43,603 nt of DNA from Candidatus Syntrophopropionicum ammoniitolerans (GCA_013201395.1 JABMJD010000016.1:1-43603), one strand, 5' to 3'; shown: positions 34,575-42,938, counted from the first letter of the stretch. Translations and numbers: made by a program. Notes: a model not told the origin generated them from the sequence alone.

Positions 34575-35879
34575 CTAGTATATGAGATGATTATTCCGCT
34601 CCGCCTTAAAGTGCTCTAGCCCGGGAGTATATCTGGCCTCAATCGCCTGGGGGGTCAGCCCCTGTTCCAAATACTGGCCGATTTTGTTACTGCCCATAAT
34701 TTTATCAAACATGATGATGGTCTGATCGCTTTTGGGCACAGTAAAATTATTTAGCATGTGGGCGTAGGTCAGGGCATAGATGCCTGTTCGGGCTGGGTTA
34801 AAGGAATGATAATCCTCGATCTGCAAGCGGACTCCGCCTGCTTCCCCCCTGACCTCCGGTATAAAAGTGACTCCCGGCAGCCCGGCCTGATTTAAAAGAT
34901 CGGCATACCTTTGGGCGTCAACACCTTTACCACCAATCCATTTGAACTTATCAGCCTGGAAGATGCCTGTTCCTTCACCCAAACCTGTGGCCATATAGCC
35001 GAAAACAGAATCCAGGTCAGGTATGTTCGGTGACGTTTGCACCCAGGACAACCCTGTATCCTGATAGATCATCTCCCTGGTATAGCCCTCCATAGGAACC
35101 ACCTTCAAGTCAGCACCAATTTTACGGTTAAAGAACTGGGCCAGCTCCCCTGCCGTCATACCATGGGCAGTGGGCAGATTGTCCACACCGACAAAGGTGA
35201 TATAGGGGTCTTCCAAAACAGGGCCGTCCACAATCGTACCCCCCACGGGGTTGGGACGATCAAGCACCACCACCGGCTTGCCACATTTCTGGGCCGCCAC
35301 CAGGCAGTAATTAAGGGTAGACATAAAGGTATAAGTCCGGGCCCCAATATCCTGAATATCAAAAACAAGCACATCAATATTGCCCAGCATCTGGGGGGTG
35401 GGCATCCTGGTACTGCCATAAAGGCTGTAAACAGGAATACCTAGTTCCGGGTGGTTGTAAGATTCTACATACTGACCGGCGCCGGCGGTACCATCTATGC
35501 CGTGTTCAGGACCATAGAGGGCGGTGAGCCGGATTGCATTATCGCCTGCCAGCAAGTCGATAGTGCTTTGGCCGCTGCTGGTCACGCCGCTCTGATTGGT
35601 CACCAACCCTACCTTTTTCTCCGCCACCAGGTAGCGATACTTGGCCAGTAGTAGCTCATTGCCCAATTTAAATTCCCCGGTGTCCTGAACTGTTGGCTCC
35701 GGAGCCGGCGCTGTTTTTCCCTCATTTTCCGGATCCGGTTCAATTACCGCACCAGATTCCACCAGCTGTTCCAGGACAGACTGGGTTTCTCCTGTTGCAC
35801 CTATCTGGTTGTTTTCGCTGCAGCCGGTTAAAAATATTACTAAAAAAGTAACCAGTAACAACGTCAGCGTTTTTTTCAA
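34575..35879 (-). CDS. namZ: NamZ-type exo-N-acetylmuramidase lipoprotein (DUF1343)
   Basis: A 434-residue protein. A lipoprotein signal (LKKTLTLLLVTFLVIFLTGC, lipobox LTGC) is followed by a low-complexity Pro/Glu linker (about 40-70). The DUF1343 domain has KKVGLVTNQSGVTSSGQSTI, LYGPEHGIDGTAGAG, FDIQDIGARTYTF and LDRPNPVGG. NamZ in Bacillus removes MurNAc from peptidoglycan ends, so this is probably an outer-face wall-recycling enzyme. The TTG start four bases after AGAGGTGG is chosen because it places the signal peptide at the N-terminus; a longer frame adds 45 residues before it. Confidence 0.87.
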   Translation of the reverse strand: MKKTLTLLLVTFLVIFLTGCSENNQIGATGETQSVLEQLVESGAVIEPDPENEGKTAPAPEPTVQDTGEFKLGNELLLAKYRYLVAEKKVGLVTNQSGVTSSGQSTIDLLAGDNAIRLTALYGPEHGIDGTAGAGQYVESYNHPELGIPVYSLYGSTRMPTPQMLGNIDVLVFDIQDIGARTYTFMSTLNYCLVAAQKCGKPVVVLDRPNPVGGTIVDGPVLEDPYITFVGVDNLPTAHGMTAGELAQFFNRKIGADLKVVPMEGYTREMIYQDTGLSWVQTSPNIPDLDSVFGYMATGLGEGTGIFQADKFKWIGGKGVDAQRYADLLNQAGLPGVTFIPEVRGEAGGVRLQIEDYHSFNPARTGIYALTYAHMLNNFTVPKSDQTIIMFDKIMGSNKIGQYLEQGLTPQAIEARYTPGLEHFKAERNNHLIY

Positions 35880-36109
35880 TCCGCCACCTCTTTTCTTTTC
35901 TTTGGCTCGGCCGATGGGTAGAATATCTTGTAAATCAGTGCTAATCTTTGCCGGCATATCACCGGTATCTGCAGCAGTATTGTTTCCCCTAATTACTTGG
36001 ACGTTTTTAATCATGGTTTGGATCTAAAAATTTTACTTGAACAAAATGTTTATCAAAATGATCCTGCTAAAACTGATCTATGGTATTAAATTCATCATTG
36101 GGAGCCAAA

Positions 36110-36158
36110 CCCCTGCTGAGGCATGGGGGCTATCTTATGGAAAAGATATGCACCCCCC
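36110..36158 (+). promoter_or_regulatory. Candidate leader switch upstream of hisF
   Basis: Two mutually exclusive hairpins are visible. CCCCTGC (36110-36116) can pair with GCA-T-GGGG (36121-36128). The same GGGGG (36125-36129) can instead pair with CCCCC (36153-36158), enclosing TATCTT/AAGATA (36131-36136 with 36143-36148). The region lies about 120 bases before hisF and 95 or more bases from the divergent frame upstream. No known riboswitch class is recognised. Confidence 0.35.
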
Positions 36159-36274
36159 TAAAAAAAATGCTGTTTCTACCTCATGGGGATCATTTTGCAG
36201 CCGGGCAGGGTTTTAGAAATTTAAAAGAGAAATAATCTAGTCTGACAGTATACTTGAAAGGAGATATAGCAGGA

Positions 36275-37036
36275 TTGAAAAAGGTACTGATAATGCCCTG
36301 TTTGGACATAAAAGACGGAAGGGTAGTAAAAGGGGTCCATTTTGTCAATCTAAAGGATGCGGGTGATCCAGTGGAATGCGCCCGGATTTACTGCCGGAAT
36401 GGGGCCGACGAGCTGGCCTTTCTGGATATCACTGCTACCATCGAAAAAAGAAAGACCACCTTAGACGTGGTGCGACAGGTGGCCCGGGTGGCCACGGTAC
36501 CTTTTACAGTAGGCGGCGGCATAGATTCTACTGCCGGCGCCGGTGCAGTACTGGAGGCAGGAGCTGACCGGGTTTCCATCAGCAGTGCAGCCTTTCGCCA
36601 CCCTGGCTTAATTGATCAGCTAGCAACGGAATTTGGTTCCACCAGGCTGGTAGTAGCCATTGATGTGGACAGCAACCCGGCCCTTCCTTCCGGCTACGAG
36701 GTACATGTGGACGGCGGCAAGACCCCCACAGGCAAAGATGCAGTGGAATGGGCCCGGGAGGCAGAAGCAAGAGGAGCGGGCTGTCTACTTCCTACCAGCA
36801 AAACAAGGGATGGAGCCAGAGCCGGGTATGATATTCCCCTGATCCACAGCATCAAAAAAGCGGTAAAAACACCGGTAATCGCTTCCGGCGGCGCAGGCAC
36901 AATGGCCCACTTTTTGGAGGCAGCCCGGGAAGGTGAAGCAGACATACTCCTGGCCGCATCTGTTTTCCATTTTGGTGAAATAAACATTATGGAACTTAAA
37001 AAATATCTGCAGGAAAACGGTGTTAAAACCAACTAG
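36275..37036 (+). CDS. hisF: Imidazole glycerol phosphate synthase cyclase subunit HisF
   Basis: A 253-residue beta/alpha barrel. With the TTG start at 36275 the two catalytic aspartates fall at exactly the standard numbers, Asp11 (PCLDIKDGRVVKG) and Asp130 (VVAIDVDS). PFTVGGGI and the phosphate-binding VIASGGAGTMAHF are conserved. It forms IGP and AICAR with HisH in histidine synthesis. Some usual residues differ: the motif GAGEILLTSxDRDG reads GAGCLLPTSKTRDG, so a diverged role is possible. No other his gene is nearby. Confidence 0.83.
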   Translation: MKKVLIMPCLDIKDGRVVKGVHFVNLKDAGDPVECARIYCRNGADELAFLDITATIEKRKTTLDVVRQVARVATVPFTVGGGIDSTAGAGAVLEAGADRVSISSAAFRHPGLIDQLATEFGSTRLVVAIDVDSNPALPSGYEVHVDGGKTPTGKDAVEWAREAEARGAGCLLPTSKTRDGARAGYDIPLIHSIKKAVKTPVIASGGAGTMAHFLEAAREGEADILLAASVFHFGEINIMELKKYLQENGVKTN

Positions 37037-37119
37037 ATTTTAGCAATGATATAATCCTCAAACCGGGGTATCCCCATCACCAGAAACAGGGTGCAAAAAA
37101 CAACAACCATCAGGCCCAT
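37033..37119 (-). CDS. 28-residue single-helix membrane peptide
   Basis: A minus-strand ATG at 37119 opens 28 codons ending TAG at 37033. The first two thirds are hydrophobic (MGLMVVVFCTLFLVMGIP), enough for one membrane helix, followed by a charged end (RFEDYIIAKI). GGGGGG lies nine bases upstream, inside a perfect hairpin (37126-37169). It overlaps the hisF stop codon on the opposite strand. Small size recalls membrane micro-subunits such as KdpF, but no family is recognised. It may be co-transcribed with the ankyrin gene. Confidence 0.45.
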   Translation of the reverse strand: MGLMVVVFCTLFLVMGIPRFEDYIIAKI

Positions 37120-37125
37120 ATCTAT

Positions 37126-37169
37126 CCCCCCGATAAAATATTATTCACTATTTTCAGTATATCGGGGGG
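37126..37169 (-). promoter_or_regulatory. RBS-sequestering hairpin before the 28-residue ORF
   Basis: CCCCCCGATA (37126-37135) and TATCGGGGGG (37160-37169) are a perfect 10-bp inverted repeat with a 24-base AT-rich loop. Read on the minus strand, the second arm is the G6 ribosome binding site of the small ORF, so folding would hide it. A stretch TTGTTA-17-AATTAA just upstream could be a promoter. Confidence 0.5.
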
Positions 37170-37210
37170 AGATTAATTAAATGTTTATTATTTATTAACA
37201 AATCATAAAA

Positions 37211-38083
37211 CTATTGTTTCACCGACCCGCCGTAATCCTGAATAATGGCGGCAATATGGCTATGGTCGTTTTTTTGCGCCAGGGTTAGTGCTGTGTCACC
37301 CTGATCCGTTTTATTAGTAGTATCTGCGCCCCTCTCCAGCAGGAGCTCCACTATGTCCTTGCGTCCGGTTTCCACCGCAGCCATAAGGGCTGTCCAGCCC
37401 CCTTTGCTCCTGTCGTTCACCCCCGCCCCATGATCCAGCAGCAGCTTAGCCACCTTGTAATGACCATAAAAAGAGGCCCATATCAAGGGAGTCTCCTGAT
37501 TTTCATTACGAGCATTTACATCTCCACTGCCCTTAATCATCTCCTCCAACCAGCCTATATCACCGATCCGGGCGGCATAAATAAGATCCGCATTTTGAAA
37601 AGAACCAGCCCTGTGCAGGATTTTTATCAACTGGCGGTTCCCCTTTTGTTTGGCTAGATCAAGGGCTGTCCACCCCTTGACATTTTTAACATCCACTGCA
37701 GCCCCCTTTTCCAGCAGATACAGGGTCATCTCCTTGCTGTCGGTATAAATAGCAGCCATCAGCGGGGTTAACCCCTGTTCATCACCGGCGTTAACATCGG
37801 CACCGCTATCAATTAACATGCGGGCAATATCCCCGTTGGCAACATTCTGCAGGGTTGCCATCAGCACTGTAACGCCCCCTTTGCCAGGCAGGTTTACATC
37901 TGCCCCCAGGTCCAACAGCGCTTTAACTACATACTTGTGCCCAAAAAATGCCGCATGGATCAAAGGGGTCATGCCACTTTCATCCTGTGCATTCACATCC
38001 ATACCTTTTTCCTGCACCAGATATCTTATTTTTTCTGGTGGATCCCCCTTACCGGCAGCTCTGATCAGTTTATTTACAGCCAA
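37211..38083 (-). CDS. Ankyrin repeat protein
   Basis: A 290-residue soluble protein made almost wholly of about eight ankyrin repeats of 32-33 residues. Repeat landmarks include MTPLIHAAFFGHKYVVKALL, LTPLMAAIYTDSKEMTLYLL, ETPLIWASFYGHYKVAKLLL and WTALMAAVETGRKDIVELLL, each followed by a DxGADVN/GADxxN loop. Ankyrins mediate protein binding; no enzymatic part is present. No signal peptide is evident, so a cytoplasmic location is likely. TTG start with AGGAGAGG upstream. Confidence 0.9.
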   Translation of the reverse strand: MAVNKLIRAAGKGDPPEKIRYLVQEKGMDVNAQDESGMTPLIHAAFFGHKYVVKALLDLGADVNLPGKGGVTVLMATLQNVANGDIARMLIDSGADVNAGDEQGLTPLMAAIYTDSKEMTLYLLEKGAAVDVKNVKGWTALDLAKQKGNRQLIKILHRAGSFQNADLIYAARIGDIGWLEEMIKGSGDVNARNENQETPLIWASFYGHYKVAKLLLDHGAGVNDRSKGGWTALMAAVETGRKDIVELLLERGADTTNKTDQGDTALTLAQKNDHSHIAAIIQDYGGSVKQ

Positions 38084-38233
38084 TTATCCGATCCTCTCCT
38101 TTCCGACAAAAATCAGGGTCATACATACCTTAATTCCCGGGATAACTAATGATACCTCTTAAATATTAGCCCTTTTACAACAAACGGACAGCACTATTTC
38201 CCTGATCTGGGCCGGCTTTAAAAGGGAAAATAC

Positions 38234-38262
38234 TTGCAGCCCGCTATAAAAGATAATAATAT
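38234..38262 (+). promoter_or_regulatory. Sigma-A-type promoter of tex
   Basis: TTGCAG (38234-38239), a 17-base spacer and TAATAT (38257-38262) lie 37 bases before the tex start, a good position for a short leader. Confidence 0.5.
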
Positions 38263-38298
38263 AGGAAAAACCACCTTTGCAAAAGAAAGGAATACATA

Positions 38299-40464
38299 TT
38301 GAATAAAGATCAGGTTGATATTATTGCCATCATCGCCAAGGAAACGGGCATCCAACGACAAAAGGTAACCAGTACCATCAAGCTGTTGACAGACAACACC
38401 ATCCCTTTTATTGCCCGTTATCGCAAAGAACAAACTGGTGAACTGGATGAAGAACAAATCCGCAGTATTGATGAACTGCACAAGCACTATACCAGCCTAT
38501 CCATGCGCAAAACAGAAATAATCCGTTTAATTGACGAACAGGGCCGGCTAACCACCGAATTGCAGGCTAAAATAGCCGGCTGTACAAAACTCTCCCAGCT
38601 AGAGGATTTATATCTACCTTACAGGCCCAGGCGTAAAACCAGGGCCGGCGTAGCCAGGGATAATGGCCTGGAGCCCCTGGCCGCCTACCTTTTGTCCCTG
38701 CCTGCCGCCGGCAGCCCGGAACAAGAAGCCCAGGCATATGTCTTTGAGTCTGTACCAACAATAGAAGAGGCTTTGCAAGGAGCGATGGACATTGTCGCCG
38801 AAATTGTCGCCGAAGACGCCGATGTGCGCAGTTGGGTGCGCAACCGAACCCGGAGCACCGGGCACCTGGTCGCCAGTGAGCGCAACACTGTAGAGGATCA
38901 GACCTATCGCGATTATTATGATTACAGTGAACCAGTAGGTAAAATCCCACCCCACCGGGTGCTGGCCATTAATAGAGGGGAAAGGGAGGAGGTACTGAGT
39001 GTCTCCGTGGCAGTAGATGAAACATCAATTTTAAACTGGTTGGGGAGCAGATATTTAAAAAAAGCCTCTGCAACTGCTGCTTATGTGGAAAAAGCAATCA
39101 AGGACGGCTATAAAAGACTTCTGGCACCCTCAATCCAACGGGATATCCGCAATGAGCTCACGGAAAAGGCAGCCGCCCAGGCAATCAAGGTGTTTTCCCA
39201 AAACCTGCGCAGCCTGCTGCTACAGCCGCCGGTACGCGGTAAGGTGGTGCTGGGTATAGACCCGGCTTACCGTACCGGATGCAAATGGTGCGTCATTGAT
39301 GATACGGGAAAGCTTTTAGAGACAGGCGTTTTTTACCCTACACCCCCCCAGAAAAGAATCGGAGAATCGGCAGCAGTCCTCTCCGGCCTGGTAAATAGGT
39401 ACGGGGTTACAGCAATTGTCATCGGTAACGGCACAGCCTCTAGAGAAACAGAGCTTTTTGTGGCGGAATTTATCAAATCCAGCCACCAGCCGAACCTGAC
39501 CTACACTATCGTCAACGAGGCTGGAGCCAGCGTTTATTCCGCTTCCAAACTGGCCAAAAAGGAATTCCCTACCCTGGATGTGTCGGAACGAGGCGCGGTC
39601 TCCATTGCCCGCCGTATTCAGGATCCTCTATCCGAATTAGTAAAAATTGAACCCAGGGCAGTAGGTGTAGGCCAGTACCAACATGACCTGCCCCCCAAAC
39701 AGCTTGATCAAAAACTATCTGAAGTTGTGGAATCAGTGGTCAACTATGTTGGCGTTGACCTGAATACAGCATCTGCACAACTGTTGGGTTATGTTGCCGG
39801 CATCAAACCGGCAGTGGCCGCCAATATTGTCCACTACCGTGATCAAGAAGGCCCTTTTAAAAACCGCCGGGAGCTGACTGGTGTACCCAGGCTGGGGCCC
39901 AAAACATTTGAACAATGCGCCGGCTTTTTGCGGATCAGCAGCGGGGAGAATCCTCTAGATGCCACAGCCATACACCCGGAGTCGTACAACCTGACCAGCC
40001 ATTTCCTGGATCTAATTGGCACAGGTTTGCATGAAATTGGCAGCCCCGGTGCCAGATCTCGAATTACCGGCGCAGATCTGGAAAAAATCGCGGCGCAACT
40101 GGGCACCGGCGTCCCCACCTTACGAGACATTGCCGACAGCCTGTCCCGGCCGGACCGGGACCCCCGGGAAGACCTGCCCCAGCCGGTTTTCCGCACCGAC
40201 ATCCTTAGCCTGGGAGATTTGCAGCCGGGCATGGAGCTTACCGGCACTGTCCGCAACGTGGTGGATTTTGGTGCCTTTGTGGATATCGGTATAAAAAATG
40301 ACGGGCTGGTGCACATCTCCCAACTGTCAGACAACCGCATAGGACATCCGCTGGATGTAGTGTCAGTGGGAGATGTAGTCCAGGTATGGGTGCTGGCGGT
40401 AGACGCAGAAAGAGGCCGGGTCTCCCTATCCATGAAAAAGCATGGCTTGCCAAATAGCGAATAA
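38299..40464 (+). CDS. tex: Tex-family RNA-binding transcription accessory protein
   Basis: A 721-residue protein with the full Tex architecture. It has an N-terminal helical domain (TGIQRQKVTSTIKLLTDNTI, FIARYRKEQTG, LEDLYLPYRPRRKTRA), a YqgF RNase H-like domain (about 310-440; VLGIDPAYRTGCKW), helix-hairpin-helix repeats (about 490-560; LNTASAQLLGYVAGI) and a C-terminal S1 domain (about 640-712; VDFGAFVDIGIKNDGLVHIS). It binds nucleic acid and affects transcription and RNA stability. TTG start with AAAGGA eight bases upstream. Full family length. Confidence 0.95.
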   Translation: MNKDQVDIIAIIAKETGIQRQKVTSTIKLLTDNTIPFIARYRKEQTGELDEEQIRSIDELHKHYTSLSMRKTEIIRLIDEQGRLTTELQAKIAGCTKLSQLEDLYLPYRPRRKTRAGVARDNGLEPLAAYLLSLPAAGSPEQEAQAYVFESVPTIEEALQGAMDIVAEIVAEDADVRSWVRNRTRSTGHLVASERNTVEDQTYRDYYDYSEPVGKIPPHRVLAINRGEREEVLSVSVAVDETSILNWLGSRYLKKASATAAYVEKAIKDGYKRLLAPSIQRDIRNELTEKAAAQAIKVFSQNLRSLLLQPPVRGKVVLGIDPAYRTGCKWCVIDDTGKLLETGVFYPTPPQKRIGESAAVLSGLVNRYGVTAIVIGNGTASRETELFVAEFIKSSHQPNLTYTIVNEAGASVYSASKLAKKEFPTLDVSERGAVSIARRIQDPLSELVKIEPRAVGVGQYQHDLPPKQLDQKLSEVVESVVNYVGVDLNTASAQLLGYVAGIKPAVAANIVHYRDQEGPFKNRRELTGVPRLGPKTFEQCAGFLRISSGENPLDATAIHPESYNLTSHFLDLIGTGLHEIGSPGARSRITGADLEKIAAQLGTGVPTLRDIADSLSRPDRDPREDLPQPVFRTDILSLGDLQPGMELTGTVRNVVDFGAFVDIGIKNDGLVHISQLSDNRIGHPLDVVSVGDVVQVWVLAVDAERGRVSLSMKKHGLPNSE

Positions 40465-40489
40465 AACACCAAAATAAGGAGGAAATATC

Positions 40490-40834
40490 ATGCTGAGGTT
40501 TTACTGTTTTCCCACCTGAACCACCTGCCGCAAAGCGAAAGCGTGGCTTTCGGAAAAAGAAGCCGACTATATTTACCATAACATCGTTAAGGAACCGCCC
40601 ACTACTGGGGAACTGTTTGCCCTGGCTGGACTGGGCGGTGTAAAAATGCAAGAACTGCTCAACAAAAGAAGTAAGACCTATAGGGATTTGAAAATCAACG
40701 CCAAAGACTTGTCTGAGAATGAAATGGCGGAGATTTTATCCGCCCATCCCAAAGCCATGTTCCGTCCCCTGCTCACCGATGGAGAAAAACTAGTGATCGG
40801 ATTCAAACCGGAACAAATGGAAGCCATGCTGTAG
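40490..40834 (+). CDS. ArsC/Spx-like selenoprotein with UxxC redox motif
   Basis: A 114-residue thioredoxin-fold protein, MLRFYCFPT-[TGA]-TTCRKAKAWL, then HNIVKEPPTTGELF, KRSKTYRDL and FRPLLTDGEKLVIGFKPEQ: the ArsC/Spx/YffB family from end to end. Codon 10 (40517-40519) is a single in-frame TGA at the position of the first Cys in the family's CxxC, so it is best read as selenocysteine. A SECIS-like hairpin follows at 40536-40552. AAGGAGG lies seven bases before the ATG, and a terminator follows. An ordinary gene caller would report only the part from 40646. Related Sec-containing arsenate-reductase-like proteins are known from metagenomes. The alternative is a nonsense mutation, unlikely at that codon. 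Confidence 0.85.
40536..40552 (+). promoter_or_regulatory. Bacterial SECIS-like hairpin after the TGA codon
   Basis: CGAAAG (40536-40541), loop CGTGG (40542-40546) and CTTTCG (40547-40552) form a 6-bp stem. The loop starts 22 bases after the TGA and has G as its second base. Published bacterial SECIS criteria are a small loop with G in the first two positions and roughly 16-37 bases from UGA to the loop, and this hairpin fits them. Confidence 0.7.
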
Positions 40835-40870
40835 GTGGCAACCTCCGTATTTGCCCGGTGCATTGCAACC

Positions 40871-40893
40871 GGCATCCCTGGCGGTGCCTTTTT
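40871..40893 (+). terminator. Intrinsic terminator of the selenoprotein gene
   Basis: GGCATC (40871-40876) pairs with GGTGCC (40883-40888), closing a 6-base loop, and is followed by TTTTT and a second T-rich stretch. It is 37 bases after the stop codon and ends the transcript before the htpG promoter. Confidence 0.6.
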
Positions 40894-40917
40894 CGTTAAT
40901 TTTTCTGCCCACCTATC

Positions 40918-40946
40918 TTGACACTTCAAGCAGCCAATTTTATACT
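40918..40946 (+). promoter_or_regulatory. Strong sigma-A promoter of htpG
   Basis: TTGACA (40918-40923), exactly 17 bases, then TATACT (40941-40946): perfect -35, five of six in the -10. It lies 130 bases before the htpG ATG, just after the upstream terminator. Confidence 0.75.
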
Positions 40947-40971
40947 TATAGTCAGCAAAGGTCAGCACAAT

Positions 40972-41019
40972 CCCCAGCCGGCTACCTACCCCTGGACCTT
41001 ATCTATACCGGGGCTGGGG
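40972..41019 (+). other. Long GC-rich hairpin in the htpG leader
   Basis: CCCCAGCC (40972-40979) pairs with GGCTGGGG (41012-41019); CGG/CCG can extend the stem inward. It lies in the predicted 5' leader of htpG, about 60 bases before the ATG. There is no U-tract. It may affect mRNA stability or act as an RNA thermosensor, but this is not shown. Confidence 0.4.
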
Positions 41020-41078
41020 GTTTGCCCGTGTTGACTACAGGTTAAACTAACAAATAATCTTTTGGAGGTGTTTATCTT

Positions 41079-42938
41079 ATGCCTGAAGCTGGTACTGCCC
41101 AGCAATTCGAAAAAAAAGAGTTTCAAACTGAGGTCAAAAGACTGCTGGATATTGTCATTAATTCCCTCTACACAGACCGGGAAATTTTTCTGCGGGAACT
41201 CATCTCCAACAGTGCCGATGCCCTGGAAAAACTACGCTATCAATCAGTAGTCAACAAGGAGATCATAGGAAAAGATCTGCCCCTGGAAATCCCCATCCTA
41301 CTGGACGATAAGGAACATACCATTACCATTACCGATACCGGTATTGGTATGACCAGGGACGAATTGATAGAGAATCTCGGCACCATTGCTCATTCCGGAT
41401 CCAAAACATTCATTCAGCAGCTCAATGAATCAGACCAAAAAGACCTCAGCCTGATTGGCCAGTTTGGTGTAGGCTTTTATTCCGCCTTTATGGTGGCCAA
41501 GAAAATAAGGCTGCTCACCCGCTCCTATCTTCCCAACGAGACAGGTTGTGAATGGGTTTCCGAAGGCCTCGGCAGCTACGATCTGCGTGCTGTGGAGGAC
41601 CTGCCCAGAGGGACAAAAATTATTCTGGAACTAAAGGAAGACGCCCATGAATTTGCCGGGGAGGCAAGGATCAAGGAAATAATCAGGGAATACTCTAGTT
41701 TTGTACCCTTCCCAATCAAAGTCAATGGGGAGCAGGTCAATACTGTCCAGGCCATTTGGACGCGCAACAAAAATGAGGTGACGGAAGAAGAGTATAATGA
41801 ATTTTACAAATTCATCGCCACCGCCCATGACGAACCCCTCTACCGGCTGCATTTTACCGCTGATGCGCCCCTGGCCATCAATGCCCTTTTGTTTGTGCCC
41901 CAAAATAACTTTGAACGATTCGGCTTTGGCCGGATGGAACCAGGCACAAACCTGTACAGCCGAAAAATTCTCATCCAGCCCCATTCAGAAAGCATCCTGC
42001 CTGAATGGCTGCGTTTTGTCAAAGGTGTGGTGGACAGCGAGGATATCCCCCTCAACATCTCCCGTGAGACAGCCCAGGATAGTGCCCTGATCGCCAAACT
42101 GCAGCGGGTAATCACCGGGCGTTTCCTCAGGTTCCTGGACAAGGAAGCCCAGGATGACCCGGAAAAATACGCAGAATTCTGGTCCAGATTCAATATGTTC
42201 ATCAAGGAAGGGGCCACAACAGACTTTACTTATCGCCGGGATCTGACCAAGCTGCTCCGGTTTGAATCTTCAGCAGCAGAACCCGGCCGGCTAATCTCAC
42301 TGGCTGATTATGCCGACCGTATGAAAGATGGGCAAAACGACATCTATTTCACCAATGGGCCCACCAGGGAAAGTATTGAAGCCGGACCCTATATAGAGGC
42401 TTTTCGGGCCGCTGGTTACGAGGTCATTTACAACTACGAACCAATAGATGATTTTATTTTCAGCAATCTTGGTGAATATGAGGAGAAAAAATTTGTTTCC
42501 GCTGATCGGGCTGGTCTGGAACTGCCTGATCTGGAGGAAAAAGCCGGGGAAGAACCCCTTGATAGTGAAAAAACAGGTGCCCTGACCACCTGGCTCAAAG
42601 AAGCCCTGGGGGATCAGGTCAGTGAGGTAAAGGTTTCTAAACGGCTGGTGGAAAGCCCGGCGATTATCCTTAATTTAAACCCCATGATCACCAGCAGCAT
42701 GGAGCGGGTAATGCAGGTTGCCAACCAGGACATCTCCCACATGGGCGGAAAGGCCCTGGAAATCAACACCAGGCACAAGCTGATCAAAAAGCTGGATACA
42801 CTGCGGGAAAAGGACCCGAAGTTTGCCCGCACTGTTGCGGAGCAGATTTTTGATCATGCTCTAATCGCCGCCGGTCTGGTGGTCAACCCCCTGGACATGG
42901 TGGAACGTGTCAACCAGATACTGGAGAAAGCACTGTGA
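41079..42938 (+). CDS. htpG: Molecular chaperone HtpG (Hsp90)
   Basis: A 619-residue Hsp90. The N-terminal GHKL ATPase domain shows ELISNSADALEKLRYQS, DTGIGMTRDELIENLGTIAHSG and GQFGVGFYSAFMVA. The middle domain has RRMEPGTNLYSRKILIQP-like sequence and SEDIPLNISRETAQDS with its catalytic Arg. The C-terminal dimerisation domain ends near ILEKAL. It folds or maintains client proteins under stress. GGAGGTG precedes the ATG, and a strong vegetative promoter is present; no CIRCE operator is seen. Confidence 0.97.
   Translation: MPEAGTAQQFEKKEFQTEVKRLLDIVINSLYTDREIFLRELISNSADALEKLRYQSVVNKEIIGKDLPLEIPILLDDKEHTITITDTGIGMTRDELIENLGTIAHSGSKTFIQQLNESDQKDLSLIGQFGVGFYSAFMVAKKIRLLTRSYLPNETGCEWVSEGLGSYDLRAVEDLPRGTKIILELKEDAHEFAGEARIKEIIREYSSFVPFPIKVNGEQVNTVQAIWTRNKNEVTEEEYNEFYKFIATAHDEPLYRLHFTADAPLAINALLFVPQNNFERFGFGRMEPGTNLYSRKILIQPHSESILPEWLRFVKGVVDSEDIPLNISRETAQDSALIAKLQRVITGRFLRFLDKEAQDDPEKYAEFWSRFNMFIKEGATTDFTYRRDLTKLLRFESSAAEPGRLISLADYADRMKDGQNDIYFTNGPTRESIEAGPYIEAFRAAGYEVIYNYEPIDDFIFSNLGEYEEKKFVSADRAGLELPDLEEKAGEEPLDSEKTGALTTWLKEALGDQVSEVKVSKRLVESPAIILNLNPMITSSMERVMQVANQDISHMGGKALEINTRHKLIKKLDTLREKDPKFARTVAEQIFDHALIAAGLVVNPLDMVERVNQILEKAL

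Noticed and set aside
35880-36014. 45-residue N-terminal extension of the NamZ lipoprotein
   Set aside because: It would bury the lipoprotein signal; a TTG with a good ribosome binding site starts right at the signal peptide.
36121-36158. GGGGG/CCCCC hairpin as an intrinsic terminator
   Set aside because: The bases after the stem on the plus strand are an A-run, not T; on the minus strand the T-run comes before the stem.
37818-38162. Long opposite-strand frames in the ankyrin, tex, htpG and hisF genes
   Set aside because: They mirror codon bias of the real genes, lack ribosome binding sites and resemble no known protein.
40972-41019. Hairpin before htpG as a CIRCE heat-shock operator
   Set aside because: The sequence does not match the TTAGCACTC-N9-GAGTGCTAA consensus.
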